A stretch of 28,554 nt of DNA from Mageeibacillus sp. UBA5770 (GCA_002418705.1 DIEQ01000092.1:17182-45735), one strand, 5' to 3'. Counted from the first letter of the stretch, positions 1 through 8,416 are shown. Made by a program: numbers and translations. Notes: a model not told the origin generated them from the letters alone.

Positions 1-1462
1 ATTTATTTGCGTAAATGTCCCTCTTTAATGGATCCGGCTGACAAATTGATTTAACTGAAACAAATCCGTCAATAGCCTCCTGATAACCTGGAAAGACACC
101 AACTGCTATAGCAGCACAAATTGCAACGCCTTTAGCCCCGAGTTCTTTTGCATTTGCAACCTCAATCGGTATTTGCAGTGCATCTGCAAACATTTGTACC
201 CATACCTTTGAATTTGCGGCCCCTCCGGATATACGGACGACTGTGGGTCTTTTTTTGCGGTATTTCATTAGATTCTCAACGTGCATCATGGTAGAGAATA
301 CAACACCTTCGTATACCGCCCGCAATAGATGAACCTTGTCGTGCATAAAGTTGATACCAAGAAAGCAAGATTTTGCTTCATCGTTTACATTCGTACCAAA
401 CAAAAAGGGCAGAAATATAACCGGAGATTCCTCCGGAGGCAATTGAGCAATCATTTCATCACATATCTTATAGATATTCTGACCACTTTTCGCGGCTTCG
501 ATTTGCTCTTCTTTCATGATCTTCTGTACGAACCATTCCAGATTACTGGCAGAAGTCATGCTTCCTTCCATAATCAGGTAAAAATCATTCATCGGATACA
601 GTGATGACATAAACAAATCGAGCGCCTGAACGGGTTTTTTTGAAACATATGAATTAATCGACCATGTCCCTGCAACAATACTCAACTGGTCTTCACGAGT
701 AACGCCAGTCGCGATCGGGCAAGCTGAAAAATCAACAATTCCGCCTGCGACCGGCGTTCCGCAAAGCAACCCAGTCAATTCAGAAGCTTGCTGGGTAACG
801 CAGCCGCAAATATCGTGTGATAATCGAATAGGGGAAAACAAGCGTCTATATTCGCTAATACCAAAACAGGCAAATATCTCATCATCATAGTCTCTTGTCT
901 CAAGATTCATTGCACTGATTGAAGACATGTTTGTTATTTCACCATATGCCTCGCCGGTTAGATAGAAGCGAACTAAATCTGTTACTGTGAAGGCATATTT
1001 TGATTGATCAAGTATATCTTTAGCATTATCTTTGAACCATGCAAGCAGTGGGGTGAGTTGGCCGGCCCAGATCATTTGTTTTGTCTTGGGAAGCACCTTG
1101 TCGATTGTGCCATCTGAATACCATCTGTGAACATATGATGCGGCCCGCGTATCAGTTGAGATAATACCGTTATAAGAAGGTTTTCCATCAAATCCAACCA
1201 GATAAAGGCCATTGCCATGTCCGGTGACGGAAACAGCTTTAATGTCCTGCGGAGATACACCTGATTTGGCGATGACATCCTTAATGCACTGAAAATTGGC
1301 AGCTATCAATTCATTTGTATCACGTTCGACATAATTCATCCGAGGAGTAATTGGCTTGGCCAAAACGCTCGATACAGCTAACTCATTGCCATGCTCATCA
1401 AACAAGCCCGCTTTTGTAACACTTCCGCCATTATCAAGACCAATAAAATATCTCATGTTCAT
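1..1462 (-). CDS. lyxK: FGGY-family carbohydrate kinase, LyxK (L-xylulose kinase)-like; 3' end cut by window edge
   Basis: Probable ATP-dependent sugar kinase acting in the cytoplasm on a ketopentose such as L-xylulose. The frame is open for 487 codons from an ATG at 1462 to the left edge with no stop; LyxK proteins are about 500 residues, so only the last few are missing. Visible motifs: the N-terminal phosphate loop (GLDNGGS, residues 8-14), the catalytic Asp in AGGIVDFSA, the LyxK-type blocks NLEWF, FLPFLFG and HLLRAVYEGVVFS, and the C-terminal ATP site GGAANSKVW. These blocks resemble E. coli LyxK as I remember it more than XylB or GlpK. A GAGG ribosome site lies 8 nt upstream of the ATG. 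An in-frame ATG at 1456 is a possible alternative start. The gene begins 17 bp after the UlaE-like epimerase and is the last visible gene of the sugar operon. Substrate is inferred from family and neighbours. Confidence 0.85.
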   Translation of the reverse strand, partial: MNMRYFIGLDNGGSVTKAGLFDEHGNELAVSSVLAKPITPRMNYVERDTNELIAANFQCIKDVIAKSGVSPQDIKAVSVTGHGNGLYLVGFDGKPSYNGIISTDTRAASYVHRWYSDGTIDKVLPKTKQMIWAGQLTPLLAWFKDNAKDILDQSKYAFTVTDLVRFYLTGEAYGEITNMSSISAMNLETRDYDDEIFACFGISEYRRLFSPIRLSHDICGCVTQQASELTGLLCGTPVAGGIVDFSACPIATGVTREDQLSIVAGTWSINSYVSKKPVQALDLFMSSLYPMNDFYLIMEGSMTSASNLEWFVQKIMKEEQIEAAKSGQNIYKICDEMIAQLPPEESPVIFLPFLFGTNVNDEAKSCFLGINFMHDKVHLLRAVYEGVVFSTMMHVENLMKYRKKRPTVVRISGGAANSKVWVQMFADALQIPIEVANAKELGAKGVAICAAIAVGVFPGYQEAIDGFVSVKSICQPDPLKRDIYANK

Positions 1463-1479
1463 CTCAGATACCTCTTTTT

Positions 1480-2340
1480 CTAATAACGATTTTGGACCGC
1501 TTCCATATGACCTTTGAGATAATCTATAGCTGTTTCGATATAAGGAATGGATTCCGGCTTATCATTTGACCACATCTCTGCAACAAATAAGCCTTGGTAG
1601 GAATACTTCTGGAGTGTCTTGAAAAATTGCTGAAAATCAACCAAGCCTTCACCATAAGGGACTTCCCGAACAATACCAGGGTTAGTGTCTTTGAGATGGA
1701 TTGCTGTTATATGACCGGATCCTGCTAAAAAATCAGCCTCAATTTGCGCTGGTGTTAAACCCGCAGCAGCCAGGTTGCCAACATCAGGATATATTTGGAG
1801 CCATGGTGAATTGATTTTCTTAATAGCATTCATTATTTTACTAATGGAATTCATAAAATCTGTGTCCATATTTTCGAAAGCCAGTGTGACTGCGTGACCG
1901 GCAGCATAATCTGTCACTTCAGCGAGTCCCTCATAAAACAGGCGCATGGTATTGTCGTTTCTGGCGTTATAGAATTCATCATATGCTGCTAACTGAACAA
2001 TCCGGATCCCGATATCGACTGAAAATTTCACCGCATCTTTAATGAGTTTGATCCCGTTTTCACGTTGTTCTATGTTTTCACTGCCAATCGTATACCGCCG
2101 GTTTCCGGAAAGGCACATCGTCAGAATAGGTATCCCAGAATCCTTGATTGCTGATTGCAAGTCATATTTTTGTTTGTCAGACCATTGCAAACGATTCATT
2201 CTTTCTATTGTTTCATCAATGCTGATTTCACAAAAGTCATAACCAGCTTTTCCGGCTGTGTGCAAACGTTCTTCCCAACTCATGCTTGATAGAAGTGCCT
2301 TTTCATACAATCCCATTTTCAAATCACATAATGGTATCAC
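1480..2340 (-). CDS. ulaE: L-ribulose/L-xylulose-5-phosphate 3-epimerase, UlaE/SgbU type
   Basis: Sugar phosphate 3-epimerase of the xylose isomerase-like TIM-barrel family, expected to interconvert L-xylulose 5-phosphate and L-ribulose 5-phosphate. The 286-residue product matches the UlaE length and pattern (GLYEKAL, ISIDET, MCLSGNRR, GIRIVQLA, MNSISK, YPDVGNL, IHLKDT, AEMWS). The four metal ligands expected for UlaE are present as E156, D186, H215 and E255. The start is GTG at 2340, with AAGGAG placed 7 nt upstream; an in-frame ATG at codon 9 has no equally good site. The gene follows the class II aldolase/epimerase by 41 bp and precedes the kinase by 17 bp, so the three enzymes probably act in sequence. 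The pathway is known from ascorbate and L-lyxose use in enterobacteria; its use here with an ABC importer is inference. Confidence 0.88.
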   Translation of the reverse strand: MIPLCDLKMGLYEKALLSSMSWEERLHTAGKAGYDFCEISIDETIERMNRLQWSDKQKYDLQSAIKDSGIPILTMCLSGNRRYTIGSENIEQRENGIKLIKDAVKFSVDIGIRIVQLAAYDEFYNARNDNTMRLFYEGLAEVTDYAAGHAVTLAFENMDTDFMNSISKIMNAIKKINSPWLQIYPDVGNLAAAGLTPAQIEADFLAGSGHITAIHLKDTNPGIVREVPYGEGLVDFQQFFKTLQKYSYQGLFVAEMWSNDKPESIPYIETAIDYLKGHMEAVQNRY

Positions 2341-2381
2341 AGTCTTACTCCTTCATTTGCTTTTTGGTATTTGAAGGCATT

Positions 2382-3020
2382 CTACTTCTGTCCGTAATTC
2401 ATAAAAACTTCAACAGCATCTTCATTTTGTTCATCAGTCATCAACGCAGGTACCCCGGCAGCTTTTGCGACTAGATACGTCTTTGCCGCGGTTTCCATAT
2501 ATACAGCAGCATAGAGAGCTTCTTTTAGGTTGCCGCCTATTGTAACCACACCATGATGCTTCAAAATGACAGCACGTTTTCCCTTGGCATATTCTACTGT
2601 CTGTATACCCATCTCTAAACTCCCGGGATTGCTGTAAGGAGCAACATTAACTGAACCGAGTGTTACATTAGATAATGTTGTTACAGCGACAGGTAGCTGA
2701 TCTTCAATCAAGCCGACAGCAGTTGCATAAATCTGATGTGTATGAATAATGGCCATAACTTCAGGCATATGATCATATATATATTGAAGTGCAATGGTGT
2801 CAACCGAAGGTCTGCGCTTGCCTTCAATTATTTTTCCGTCTTTATCAAAAACAATTAGGTCATCTTCAACCATATTGTCATAATACATGCCTGATGGGGT
2901 TACAATATAATCACCATTTTCTTTTCGAACACTTACATTACCGCCGGATAGGGCAATCAGATCATTATGTTTCAGTTCCATAGCAGCATCAATCATCATT
3001 CGTTTGTCATATTCATACAT
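2382..3020 (-). CDS. Class II aldolase/adducin family sugar-phosphate enzyme (4-epimerase or aldolase)
   Basis: Zinc-dependent class II aldolase family enzyme, either an L-ribulose-5-phosphate 4-epimerase or an L-fuculose-1-phosphate-type aldolase. From the chosen start it has 212 residues, the family norm. Motifs in order: SGGNVS (25-30), TPSGM (41-45), PSVDT with D74, metal ligands H93 and H95 in IHTHQ, and H156 in KHHGV. D74 sits where epimerases carry Asp and fuculose aldolase carries Glu, which favours epimerase. The APYSNPGS segment and the C-terminal half read more like fuculose aldolase, so the activity stays open. The start is ATG 3020: GGAGG stands 7-8 nt before it, whereas the upstream in-frame ATG at 3035 overlaps that very ribosome site and has none of its own. 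Middle gene of the catabolic operon. Confidence 0.85.
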   Translation of the reverse strand: MYEYDKRMMIDAAMELKHNDLIALSGGNVSVRKENGDYIVTPSGMYYDNMVEDDLIVFDKDGKIIEGKRRPSVDTIALQYIYDHMPEVMAIIHTHQIYATAVGLIEDQLPVAVTTLSNVTLGSVNVAPYSNPGSLEMGIQTVEYAKGKRAVILKHHGVVTIGGNLKEALYAAVYMETAAKTYLVAKAAGVPALMTDEQNEDAVEVFMNYGQK

Positions 3021-3055
3021 ATTTTGTTCCTCCATTTTTTACATGATTAACAGCC

Positions 3056-3075
3056 TGCCGACCTATTGGTCAGCA
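3056..3075 (-). other. Intergenic RNA hairpin between dehydrogenase and aldolase genes
   Basis: In the leftward transcript an 8-bp stem (one G-U pair) closes a 4-nt AATA loop. The arms are 3056-3063 and 3068-3075. No U-run follows, so it does not look like an intrinsic terminator; a role in mRNA processing or stability is inferred. Confidence 0.45.
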
Positions 3076-3120
3076 AGATAAAAATAAATTAATGATTTGC
3101 CCTATTATTTACTGTCTGGT

Positions 3121-4182
3121 TTAATCAACTGGATAGAGAATGATTTTAATTGCCTGCTTGGCTCTTACCAATTCAAATGCTTTGCGGTAATCCAAAATAC
3201 TCATCCTGTGGGATATCATCGATTTCATATCAATCGAACCTGCTTTGATTAAATTGATTGAATTTCTCCACGATATCCAGTCATATCCAAAGTGACCTTT
3301 AATGCTTATCCCCTTGTTGATGGCCTGATCAAGGGAATAACCAAGAGGTCTTGAATCGTAACCAATTTTAACAATCTGTCCCGATGGGCGGGTTATATCG
3401 AGAGCTTGCTTGAACACAGCATTGACTCCGGCACAGTCTGCTGTCAGAATGACATCTTCGCCATTGGTAATGTCTTTTACACGTTGCTGAACATTCTCGG
3501 CATCAGCAATAACAATATCCGTTGCACCAAGTTTTTTTGCTAATTCAAACCGTTCTGTATCTGCAGCCAGTCCGATCGCTATTATTTTGGCTGCGCCGGA
3601 TACTTTCATCGCTTGAATGGCAAAAAGTCCAAGTGCTCCAACTCCAAAAACAGCTCCGTACTCGCCTGGCATAATCCGCGATTCCTGAATTACAGCCATA
3701 TATCCGTTACAGCACGGATCAAGGATAGCAGCTTCTTCAAAAGACATTTCCTCCGGGATACGCATCAGGCTTTGAGGGAATATTTTTAATGTTTCACCGT
3801 ATATTTTGACATATTTGGTAAAGCCACCATCCATTCCATAACCTAATCCAAGACGTTCCGGACAGGCAAGATAATTGGAGTTACCGCAGGCATAGCATTT
3901 GCCGCAGACTTTGCCAGTATTGTCAGATACAACACGGTCTCCAATCTGCCAGTCTTTAACATTCTTCCCCACAGATGCAACAACACCAGAAAACTCATGA
4001 CCCAAAATAACGGGTGGCCTTAAAAGCTCCTCATGACCGCCATCATCAAAGGCAATATCTGTGCCGCATACTCCTGCCGCTCTAACTTCCAATAGAATAT
4101 CATCATCACCCAATTCAGGTATGGGAACTTCCCTGATCTCAATTTCGCCTTTTCCAAAACCGTATTTTACAACTGCTTTCAT
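3121..4182 (-). CDS. Zinc-dependent medium-chain polyol (sorbitol/L-iditol-type) dehydrogenase
   Basis: NAD(P)-dependent MDR-family alcohol dehydrogenase of 353 residues, expected to oxidise a sugar alcohol to a ketose in the cytoplasm. The catalytic zinc site shows C39 (AGVCGTD) and H62-E63 (GHEFSG). The structural zinc lobe has four Cys at 93, 96, 99 and 107. The Rossmann loop GVGALG falls near 181-186. At the position where many sorbitol dehydrogenases have Glu (LEP), this protein has D155 in ILDPCC, with a Cys pair following. AGGTG stands 6 nt before the ATG. It lies 275 bp downstream of the binding-protein gene and 100 bp upstream of the aldolase gene. Genomic context points to a pentitol or similar polyol, giving L-xylulose if the kinase assignment is right; L-threonine or galactitol-1-phosphate dehydrogenase activity cannot be excluded from sequence. 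Confidence 0.87.
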   Translation of the reverse strand: MKAVVKYGFGKGEIEIREVPIPELGDDDILLEVRAAGVCGTDIAFDDGGHEELLRPPVILGHEFSGVVASVGKNVKDWQIGDRVVSDNTGKVCGKCYACGNSNYLACPERLGLGYGMDGGFTKYVKIYGETLKIFPQSLMRIPEEMSFEEAAILDPCCNGYMAVIQESRIMPGEYGAVFGVGALGLFAIQAMKVSGAAKIIAIGLAADTERFELAKKLGATDIVIADAENVQQRVKDITNGEDVILTADCAGVNAVFKQALDITRPSGQIVKIGYDSRPLGYSLDQAINKGISIKGHFGYDWISWRNSINLIKAGSIDMKSMISHRMSILDYRKAFELVRAKQAIKIILYPVD

Positions 4183-4457
4183 ATTTTCACCTATTCCTGT
4201 CTATGTCTAATCCTTCGGATTTCTTTTCATATTTGCTATAGTTACATTATATATTGATAAGATCGTTACACATCCCTGTATTACGATTTCAATAGCATTT
4301 TTTTTAATTTTTTCCAATTATCAGAGCAACATGACCAAACAAACTTCATTTATCACAATGACTTATTGAGGCACAAACCATTTGTTTTTGATTTTTTGAA
4401 TTTCAGCACTGGCTGGAACCAGATTCCAGCCAATGCCTCCATTCCTATCGAAGAAAG
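4183..4457 (-). other. Intergenic gap after the binding-protein gene
   Basis: AT-rich gap of 275 bp inside the operon. It contains the strong hairpin at 4406-4436 and, nearer the dehydrogenase, a perfect TATAAT on the minus strand (4246-4251) without a convincing -35 box. No ORF was supported. A weak internal promoter for the catabolic genes is possible. Confidence 0.3.
4406..4436 (-). other. Strong intergenic stem-loop downstream of the binding-protein gene
   Basis: Inverted repeat with 13-bp arms (one G-U in RNA) around a 5-nt loop; arms 4406-4418 and 4424-4436. It starts 22 bp after the binding-protein stop. The leftward transcript carries no U-run behind it. Hairpins here are common in importer operons, where they protect the binding-protein message or cause partial termination; that role is inferred. 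Confidence 0.65.
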
Positions 4458-5501
4458 TTATTTAAAATTTGCAAGATATTCGTCAACGTTATCTTTAGTA
4501 ACACCCTTCATTTCGATATATGTTTCCTTCTGAGAAATTGTCTTACCGTTTAAAATATCAATCGCATAATTAATTGCGAGACTTCCCTCAAGACTTGCAT
4601 CCTGGAAAACGGTATACTCCATGCGTCCATCTTTAATCGCCTGACAAGCATCCTTAATGGCATCAATACCAGTAACGATAACTTTATCCTTCATGCCGGC
4701 TGCTTCGAGTGCCTGAATTGCGCCAAGGGCTTCTTCATCATTGTGACAAATTACAGCCTGGATCTTATCGCCATATTCCTGAATATAGTTCTCCATCAAC
4801 GCCAAAGCACCTTCACGTGTCCAATTAGCAGTCTTAATAGCCAGTGCTGTAATGCCAGGATTAGCATCCAACATATTTTTCACACCGGTACGTCTGTCTT
4901 CTGTAGCAGAATAACCTTCAGCTCCTTCAAGAACGATGCAGTTAAATGTTGGGCCAAGTTGATCAATAGCATATTGAACCATCATTTCGCCGGCCTTGAC
5001 ATCATCAGGACCAGCATAGGCATCTATAGTATCAGTCGGAATTCTCATATTGACACCAACGATCGGGATACCTGCTGCATTTGCAGCTTCAACACCCTGA
5101 ACCATTGAACCAACATCAGCAGCTGCAACAATAATTGCATCAACCTTTTGACTGATGAAAGTATCAATGTGACCCAGCTGAGTGGCTGCATCCCACTTTG
5201 CATCGAGTATGATAAGATTGATTCCCTCAGCATCGCATTTTTCCTGCATAGCATCAGACATCAAGGTGGTAAATTCAGACATCCAGTAAACTGTATATCC
5301 GATTGTGAATGTTTTACCAGCAGCCGTTGTTGCAGCAGTCGTTGCATTATCAACAGCAGTTGTTGCTGTTTCTTCTGCAGTCGTTGCTGCTATTTCAGTT
5401 ACTTTAGTGGTAGCAGTCGGGGTATTGGTACAACCAAACAGAGGTACTGCAGTCAGGGCAATCACCATAAAAATTGCTAACCATTTTCTTACTAGTTTCA
5501 T
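4458..5501 (-). CDS. Sugar ABC transporter substrate-binding lipoprotein (RbsB-like)
   Basis: Extracellular sugar-binding lipoprotein (periplasmic-binding-protein type 1 fold) that delivers substrate to the adjacent permease/ATPase. It has 347 residues. A lipoprotein signal peptide with lipobox LFGC puts the modified Cys at 24. Residues 25-61 form an Ala/Thr-rich spacer, then the mature domain starts at FTIGYTVYWMSEF. Family hallmarks include the GIPIVGVN strand, the TGIDAIKDACQAIKDG block and the C-terminal DILNGK segment. GAGGAGG lies about 7 nt before the ATG. It is the third gene of the operon, separated from the permease by 201 bp, unusually far for an ABC cassette. Substrate cannot be read from sequence; neighbours suggest a pentitol or pentose. 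Confidence 0.92.
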   Translation of the reverse strand: MKLVRKWLAIFMVIALTAVPLFGCTNTPTATTKVTEIAATTAEETATTAVDNATTAATTAAGKTFTIGYTVYWMSEFTTLMSDAMQEKCDAEGINLIILDAKWDAATQLGHIDTFISQKVDAIIVAAADVGSMVQGVEAANAAGIPIVGVNMRIPTDTIDAYAGPDDVKAGEMMVQYAIDQLGPTFNCIVLEGAEGYSATEDRRTGVKNMLDANPGITALAIKTANWTREGALALMENYIQEYGDKIQAVICHNDEEALGAIQALEAAGMKDKVIVTGIDAIKDACQAIKDGRMEYTVFQDASLEGSLAINYAIDILNGKTISQKETYIEMKGVTKDNVDEYLANFK

Positions 5502-5702
5502 TGTCTTCCTCCTCAGGATTTCTTCATATTCGGATGTTCAAATGGATTTATTTCCAGCGACTTTCGATTCATATGTTTCCAAGAAAATCTGTCGCTAAAA
5601 ACTATGGTAAGATCCGGATTTTGACAAACTGAACCAAGGTGTCAAGAAATAACACGAGAAAATGAATTGATTTTAATGTGCGAATAAAGACACTGTTTTT
5701 GA
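5502..5702 (-). other. Gap between permease and binding-protein genes
   Basis: No gene was found in these 201 bp. An inverted repeat TTGACA (5621-5626) / TGTCAA (5640-5645) is present. On the minus strand its first arm could also serve as a -35 box, but no good -10 follows at 16-18 bp. Significance is uncertain. Confidence 0.25.
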
Positions 5703-6674
5703 TTATTCAACTTTGTTTTTCAATGAGTCAATTAAGACAGCAAGTATGATAACGATTCCTTTAATAATTTGTTGTGGATAGGATGCAACATTCATAAGAT
5801 CCATGCCGTTATTAATAAATCCAATGATAAAGACACCGATAACAGTTCCGACCATTCCTCCTTTCCCGCCTTTTAAGCTGGTACCTCCTATTACGACAGC
5901 AGCGATTGCATCCAACTCGTATCCCGCAGCAACCTGTGGCAAACCAGCACTTAATCTAGAAGTTAAAATTACAGCTGCAATACCCGTGCACGTTCCAGCT
6001 ATGACATAGACTGCAACCTTAATAGCGCGTACATTTATACCAGAATTCCTTGCTGCTGTTTCATTTCCACCTACTGCATAAATGAAACGTCCAAGTGGTG
6101 TATATTTAAGCAAACATATTGTGAAAATAATAATGATTGCCAAAAACCAGGCAGGAATAGGTACGCCGAGAAAATTGCCCTTTCCAAAAACCAGGAAAGC
6201 CTGGTGTACACCTGATACCGGCTTGCCATTACTGAAAGTGAAGGCTAAGCCTCGGGCAATAGTCATCATGGCCAATGTCATGATAAATGGCGCTATTTTC
6301 AAATAGGAGATGAAAATTCCTGTTACCAAACCTACAGCTGCGGCTACTAGAATGGCTATCGGTACTGCTATCCACCAGTTGGGTTGAGCCTCATTGGCAA
6401 TTGTTGCTGCGATAACACTTGCCAGAGCAGCAACAGCTCCAACCGACAAATCAATGCCGCCTATCAGAATGACAAGCGTCATACCTGAAGCAATTATGCC
6501 GTTAATACTGACCTGACGAAGGACGTTCATCAAATTCGTCGTTTGTAAGAATGAAGTTTTTACCAGTGCAAAAAATACAAATATTATTATTAACACTATA
6601 ATCGTATTATATTTTAATAACAACTGTCCTAAATTGAATTTTCGGTTTCTCTGGCTCATTTCCATATCCGTCAT
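5703..6674 (-). CDS. Sugar ABC transporter permease (RbsC-like)
   Basis: Integral membrane permease of the ribose/xylose/galactose ABC family (BPD_transp_2), 323 residues, the usual RbsC length. Many hydrophobic segments are visible, starting near residues 28-45. Family signatures include GGIDLSVGAV (residues 77-86 approximately), NSGINVRAIK and AAVVIGGTSLKGGKGG, the cytoplasmic segment that contacts the ATPase. The N-terminal tail before the first membrane segment is about 25 residues and basic. GGAGG lies about 8 nt before the ATG. The gene starts 12 bp after the ATPase stop, the standard rbsA-rbsC spacing. It presumably pairs as a homodimer with the double-domain ATPase. Confidence 0.94.
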   Translation of the reverse strand: MTDMEMSQRNRKFNLGQLLLKYNTIIVLIIIFVFFALVKTSFLQTTNLMNVLRQVSINGIIASGMTLVILIGGIDLSVGAVAALASVIAATIANEAQPNWWIAVPIAILVAAAVGLVTGIFISYLKIAPFIMTLAMMTIARGLAFTFSNGKPVSGVHQAFLVFGKGNFLGVPIPAWFLAIIIIFTICLLKYTPLGRFIYAVGGNETAARNSGINVRAIKVAVYVIAGTCTGIAAVILTSRLSAGLPQVAAGYELDAIAAVVIGGTSLKGGKGGMVGTVIGVFIIGFINNGMDLMNVASYPQQIIKGIVIILAVLIDSLKNKVE

Positions 6675-6686
6675 AAATTGCTCCTC

Positions 6687-8198
6687 CTAATTGTTTCTTA
6701 CACCTGTAGCCAAATGCATGATATTCTCCTGAGTGATTTCATCGCCGAACAGACTCCCGTTGATAACTCCTTCTTTTAGAACCAGAACTCGGTTACATAA
6801 GCCAATTACTTCTGGCATTTCAGATGAAATGACAATAACTGCTTTACCCTGCTCAGCAAACTTGGCAATGAGATTATAGAACTCAACTTTTGCTCCAATA
6901 TCAATACCACGCGTTGGCTCATCAAAAATATATATATCGGGGTTACTGAGCAACCATTTTGAAAGGACAACTTTTTGTTGGTTACCGCCACTTAGCGCTT
7001 CGACCCGTTGTTCAGCACTGGGTGTCTTGATTCGAAGGATTTTAATAAATTCTTTGGTCTCCTTGTTCACCTTTCTCCAATTAATAAGTCTTCCAAATCG
7101 TGTAACAAATAATTTGAAGTTTGACATGACCGTATTATCTTTGACACTCATCGGCATGACAAGACCTTTTAGCTTTCGGTCATCTGTGATCAATCCAATG
7201 CCATTTCTGATAGCAACACGCTGGTTGCGAATAGTGACCGGCTTATTATTGATATAGATTTGACCTTTATCCAGGTGCGTTATTCCAAAGATTGCTTCAA
7301 CAATTTCTGTCCGTCCGGCACCCATTAGCCCGGCAAGACCCAAAACTTCTCCCGTCCGTACCTCGAAAGAAATATCTTTGAATTTTCCTTTTTGGCACAA
7401 ATTTTCTACACTGAGAGCAACATTTCCAAATTCTTTATTCAGTTTCGGGTAAATGTCCAGAATGTCACGATCGACCATGTGCTTAACAAGCACATTTCGA
7501 GGTACATCGGAGTTATAGAATTCAGCGACTTTCTTTCCATCACGCAGAACGCAGATTTCATCGGCAATTTCATCAATTTCATCGAGCTTATGTGATATAT
7601 AGATGATGGCACTGCCTTCCTCTTTAAGCTCCTTAATAATTTTAAATAGAATTGCTGCTTCTGTTTCTGTAATTGCAGATGTTGGCTCATCCATAATGAA
7701 TACTTTGGATTTGTATGAAACAGCTTTTGCAATTTCACACATTTGCATTTCGGCAACTGTCAAGGTTCGCATTCTTCGTGTCGGAGAAATATTGAGGCGA
7801 ACTTTATCCAAAAGCTTTTTTGCTTCGCTGTTCATTTTTTTAATGTCGATGATTAGTCCGCCAGCAAGGCGAAATTCACGCCCCATGAAAAGATTCTCAG
7901 CAACAGTCATATCCAAAACGTTGATCATTTCCTGATGGATAATCGAAACACCGTATTCGATTGCAGTTTTTCTGTTTACAAAAATTACATCTTTACCTTC
8001 AAAACGGATCGTTCCGCTATTGGGCTGGGTTTCACCAGCAAGAATTTTCATTAAAGTAGATTTACCCGCTCCGTTTTCACCGACAAGCGCGTGAACAGAG
8101 CCAGGTTTCACTCGAATGGTTACATCCTTCAAAGCGTTGACTCCGACATACGATTTACAAATATTGTTCATCTCGAGTAAGTAGTCTGAATTCGACAT
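6687..8198 (-). CDS. Sugar ABC transporter ATPase with two nucleotide-binding domains (RbsA-like)
   Basis: Energy-coupling subunit of the sugar importer, 503 residues from the chosen start, matching RbsA/XylG. Domain 1 has Walker A GENGAGKST (40-48) and Walker B DEPTSAIT. Domain 2 has the signature LSGGNQQK followed by DEPTRGID. As usual for this family, the second Walker A is degenerate (GLMGAGRTE). The frame runs upstream to an ATG at 8330, but that codon lies next to the -10 box of the promoter at 8321-8349. The ATG at 8198 (MSNSDYLLEM) has GAGGTG 7 nt upstream and gives the family length, so it is taken as the start. First gene of the leftward operon, with a 5' leader of roughly 115 nt. 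Confidence 0.93.
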   Translation of the reverse strand: MSNSDYLLEMNNICKSYVGVNALKDVTIRVKPGSVHALVGENGAGKSTLMKILAGETQPNSGTIRFEGKDVIFVNRKTAIEYGVSIIHQEMINVLDMTVAENLFMGREFRLAGGLIIDIKKMNSEAKKLLDKVRLNISPTRRMRTLTVAEMQMCEIAKAVSYKSKVFIMDEPTSAITETEAAILFKIIKELKEEGSAIIYISHKLDEIDEIADEICVLRDGKKVAEFYNSDVPRNVLVKHMVDRDILDIYPKLNKEFGNVALSVENLCQKGKFKDISFEVRTGEVLGLAGLMGAGRTEIVEAIFGITHLDKGQIYINNKPVTIRNQRVAIRNGIGLITDDRKLKGLVMPMSVKDNTVMSNFKLFVTRFGRLINWRKVNKETKEFIKILRIKTPSAEQRVEALSGGNQQKVVLSKWLLSNPDIYIFDEPTRGIDIGAKVEFYNLIAKFAEQGKAVIVISSEMPEVIGLCNRVLVLKEGVINGSLFGDEITQENIMHLATGVRNN

Positions 8199-8310
8199 GC
8201 ATTGACACCTCATTTGCTGGGTTTTGTAAGTGGTAATCATAATAGGGTTTTTGATGCATATAAGAAAGGTGTATAGGATCGAATTGTCATCAATATGTTT
8301 TGCACAACTT

Positions 8311-8322
8311 TTATGTCTAGAT
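8311..8322. promoter_or_regulatory. Candidate operator copy 1 (TTATGTCTAGAT)
   Basis: Near-identical to the copy at 8379-8390 (one mismatch) with a palindromic TCTAGA core. It overlaps the -10/start region of the leftward promoter, where a bound repressor would block transcription. Assignment to the SorC regulator is inference. Confidence 0.4.
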
Positions 8323-8349
8323 CGTATCATTATTCATCTACTTTGTCAA
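8321..8349 (-). promoter_or_regulatory. Sigma-A-type promoter of the sugar operon
   Basis: On the minus strand a perfect TTGACA -35 (8344-8349) and a TACGAT -10 (8321-8326) are separated by 17 bp. It drives the ATPase gene 120 bp downstream. Confidence 0.7.
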
Positions 8350-8378
8350 TTTTTATTTTTCGTAAATTTTTCCATAAA

Positions 8379-8390
8379 TTATTTCTAGAT
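8379..8390. promoter_or_regulatory. Candidate operator copy 2 (TTATTTCTAGAT)
   Basis: Second copy of the TCTAGA-centred motif, lying between the two divergent promoters, 68 bp from copy 1 and about 25 bp from the partial copy 3. Confidence 0.4.
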
Positions 8391-8404
8391 TTATTCAAAA
8401 TATA

Positions 8405-8416
8405 TATTTCTAAAAT
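8405..8416. promoter_or_regulatory. Candidate operator copy 3, partial (TATTTCTAAAAT)
   Basis: Degenerate copy of the same motif, ending on the first base of the -35 box of the regulator promoter; it could mediate autoregulation. It lies in very AT-rich DNA, so chance similarity is quite possible. Confidence 0.25.

Noticed and set aside
5148..5598. Plus-strand Ser/Cys- and Val/Ala-rich open frames opposite the binding-protein gene
   Set aside because: They mirror the Ala/Thr-rich linker codons on the other strand and lack ribosome sites.
5621..5645. TTGACA/TGTCAA inverted repeat upstream of the binding-protein gene as a second promoter or operator
   Set aside because: The 6-bp arms are short, and no -10 box lies at a proper distance on the minus strand.
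8199..8330. Upstream extension of the ABC ATPase to ATG 8330
   Set aside because: It has no ribosome site, is not family-like, and its start codon lies next to the -10 box of the operon promoter.
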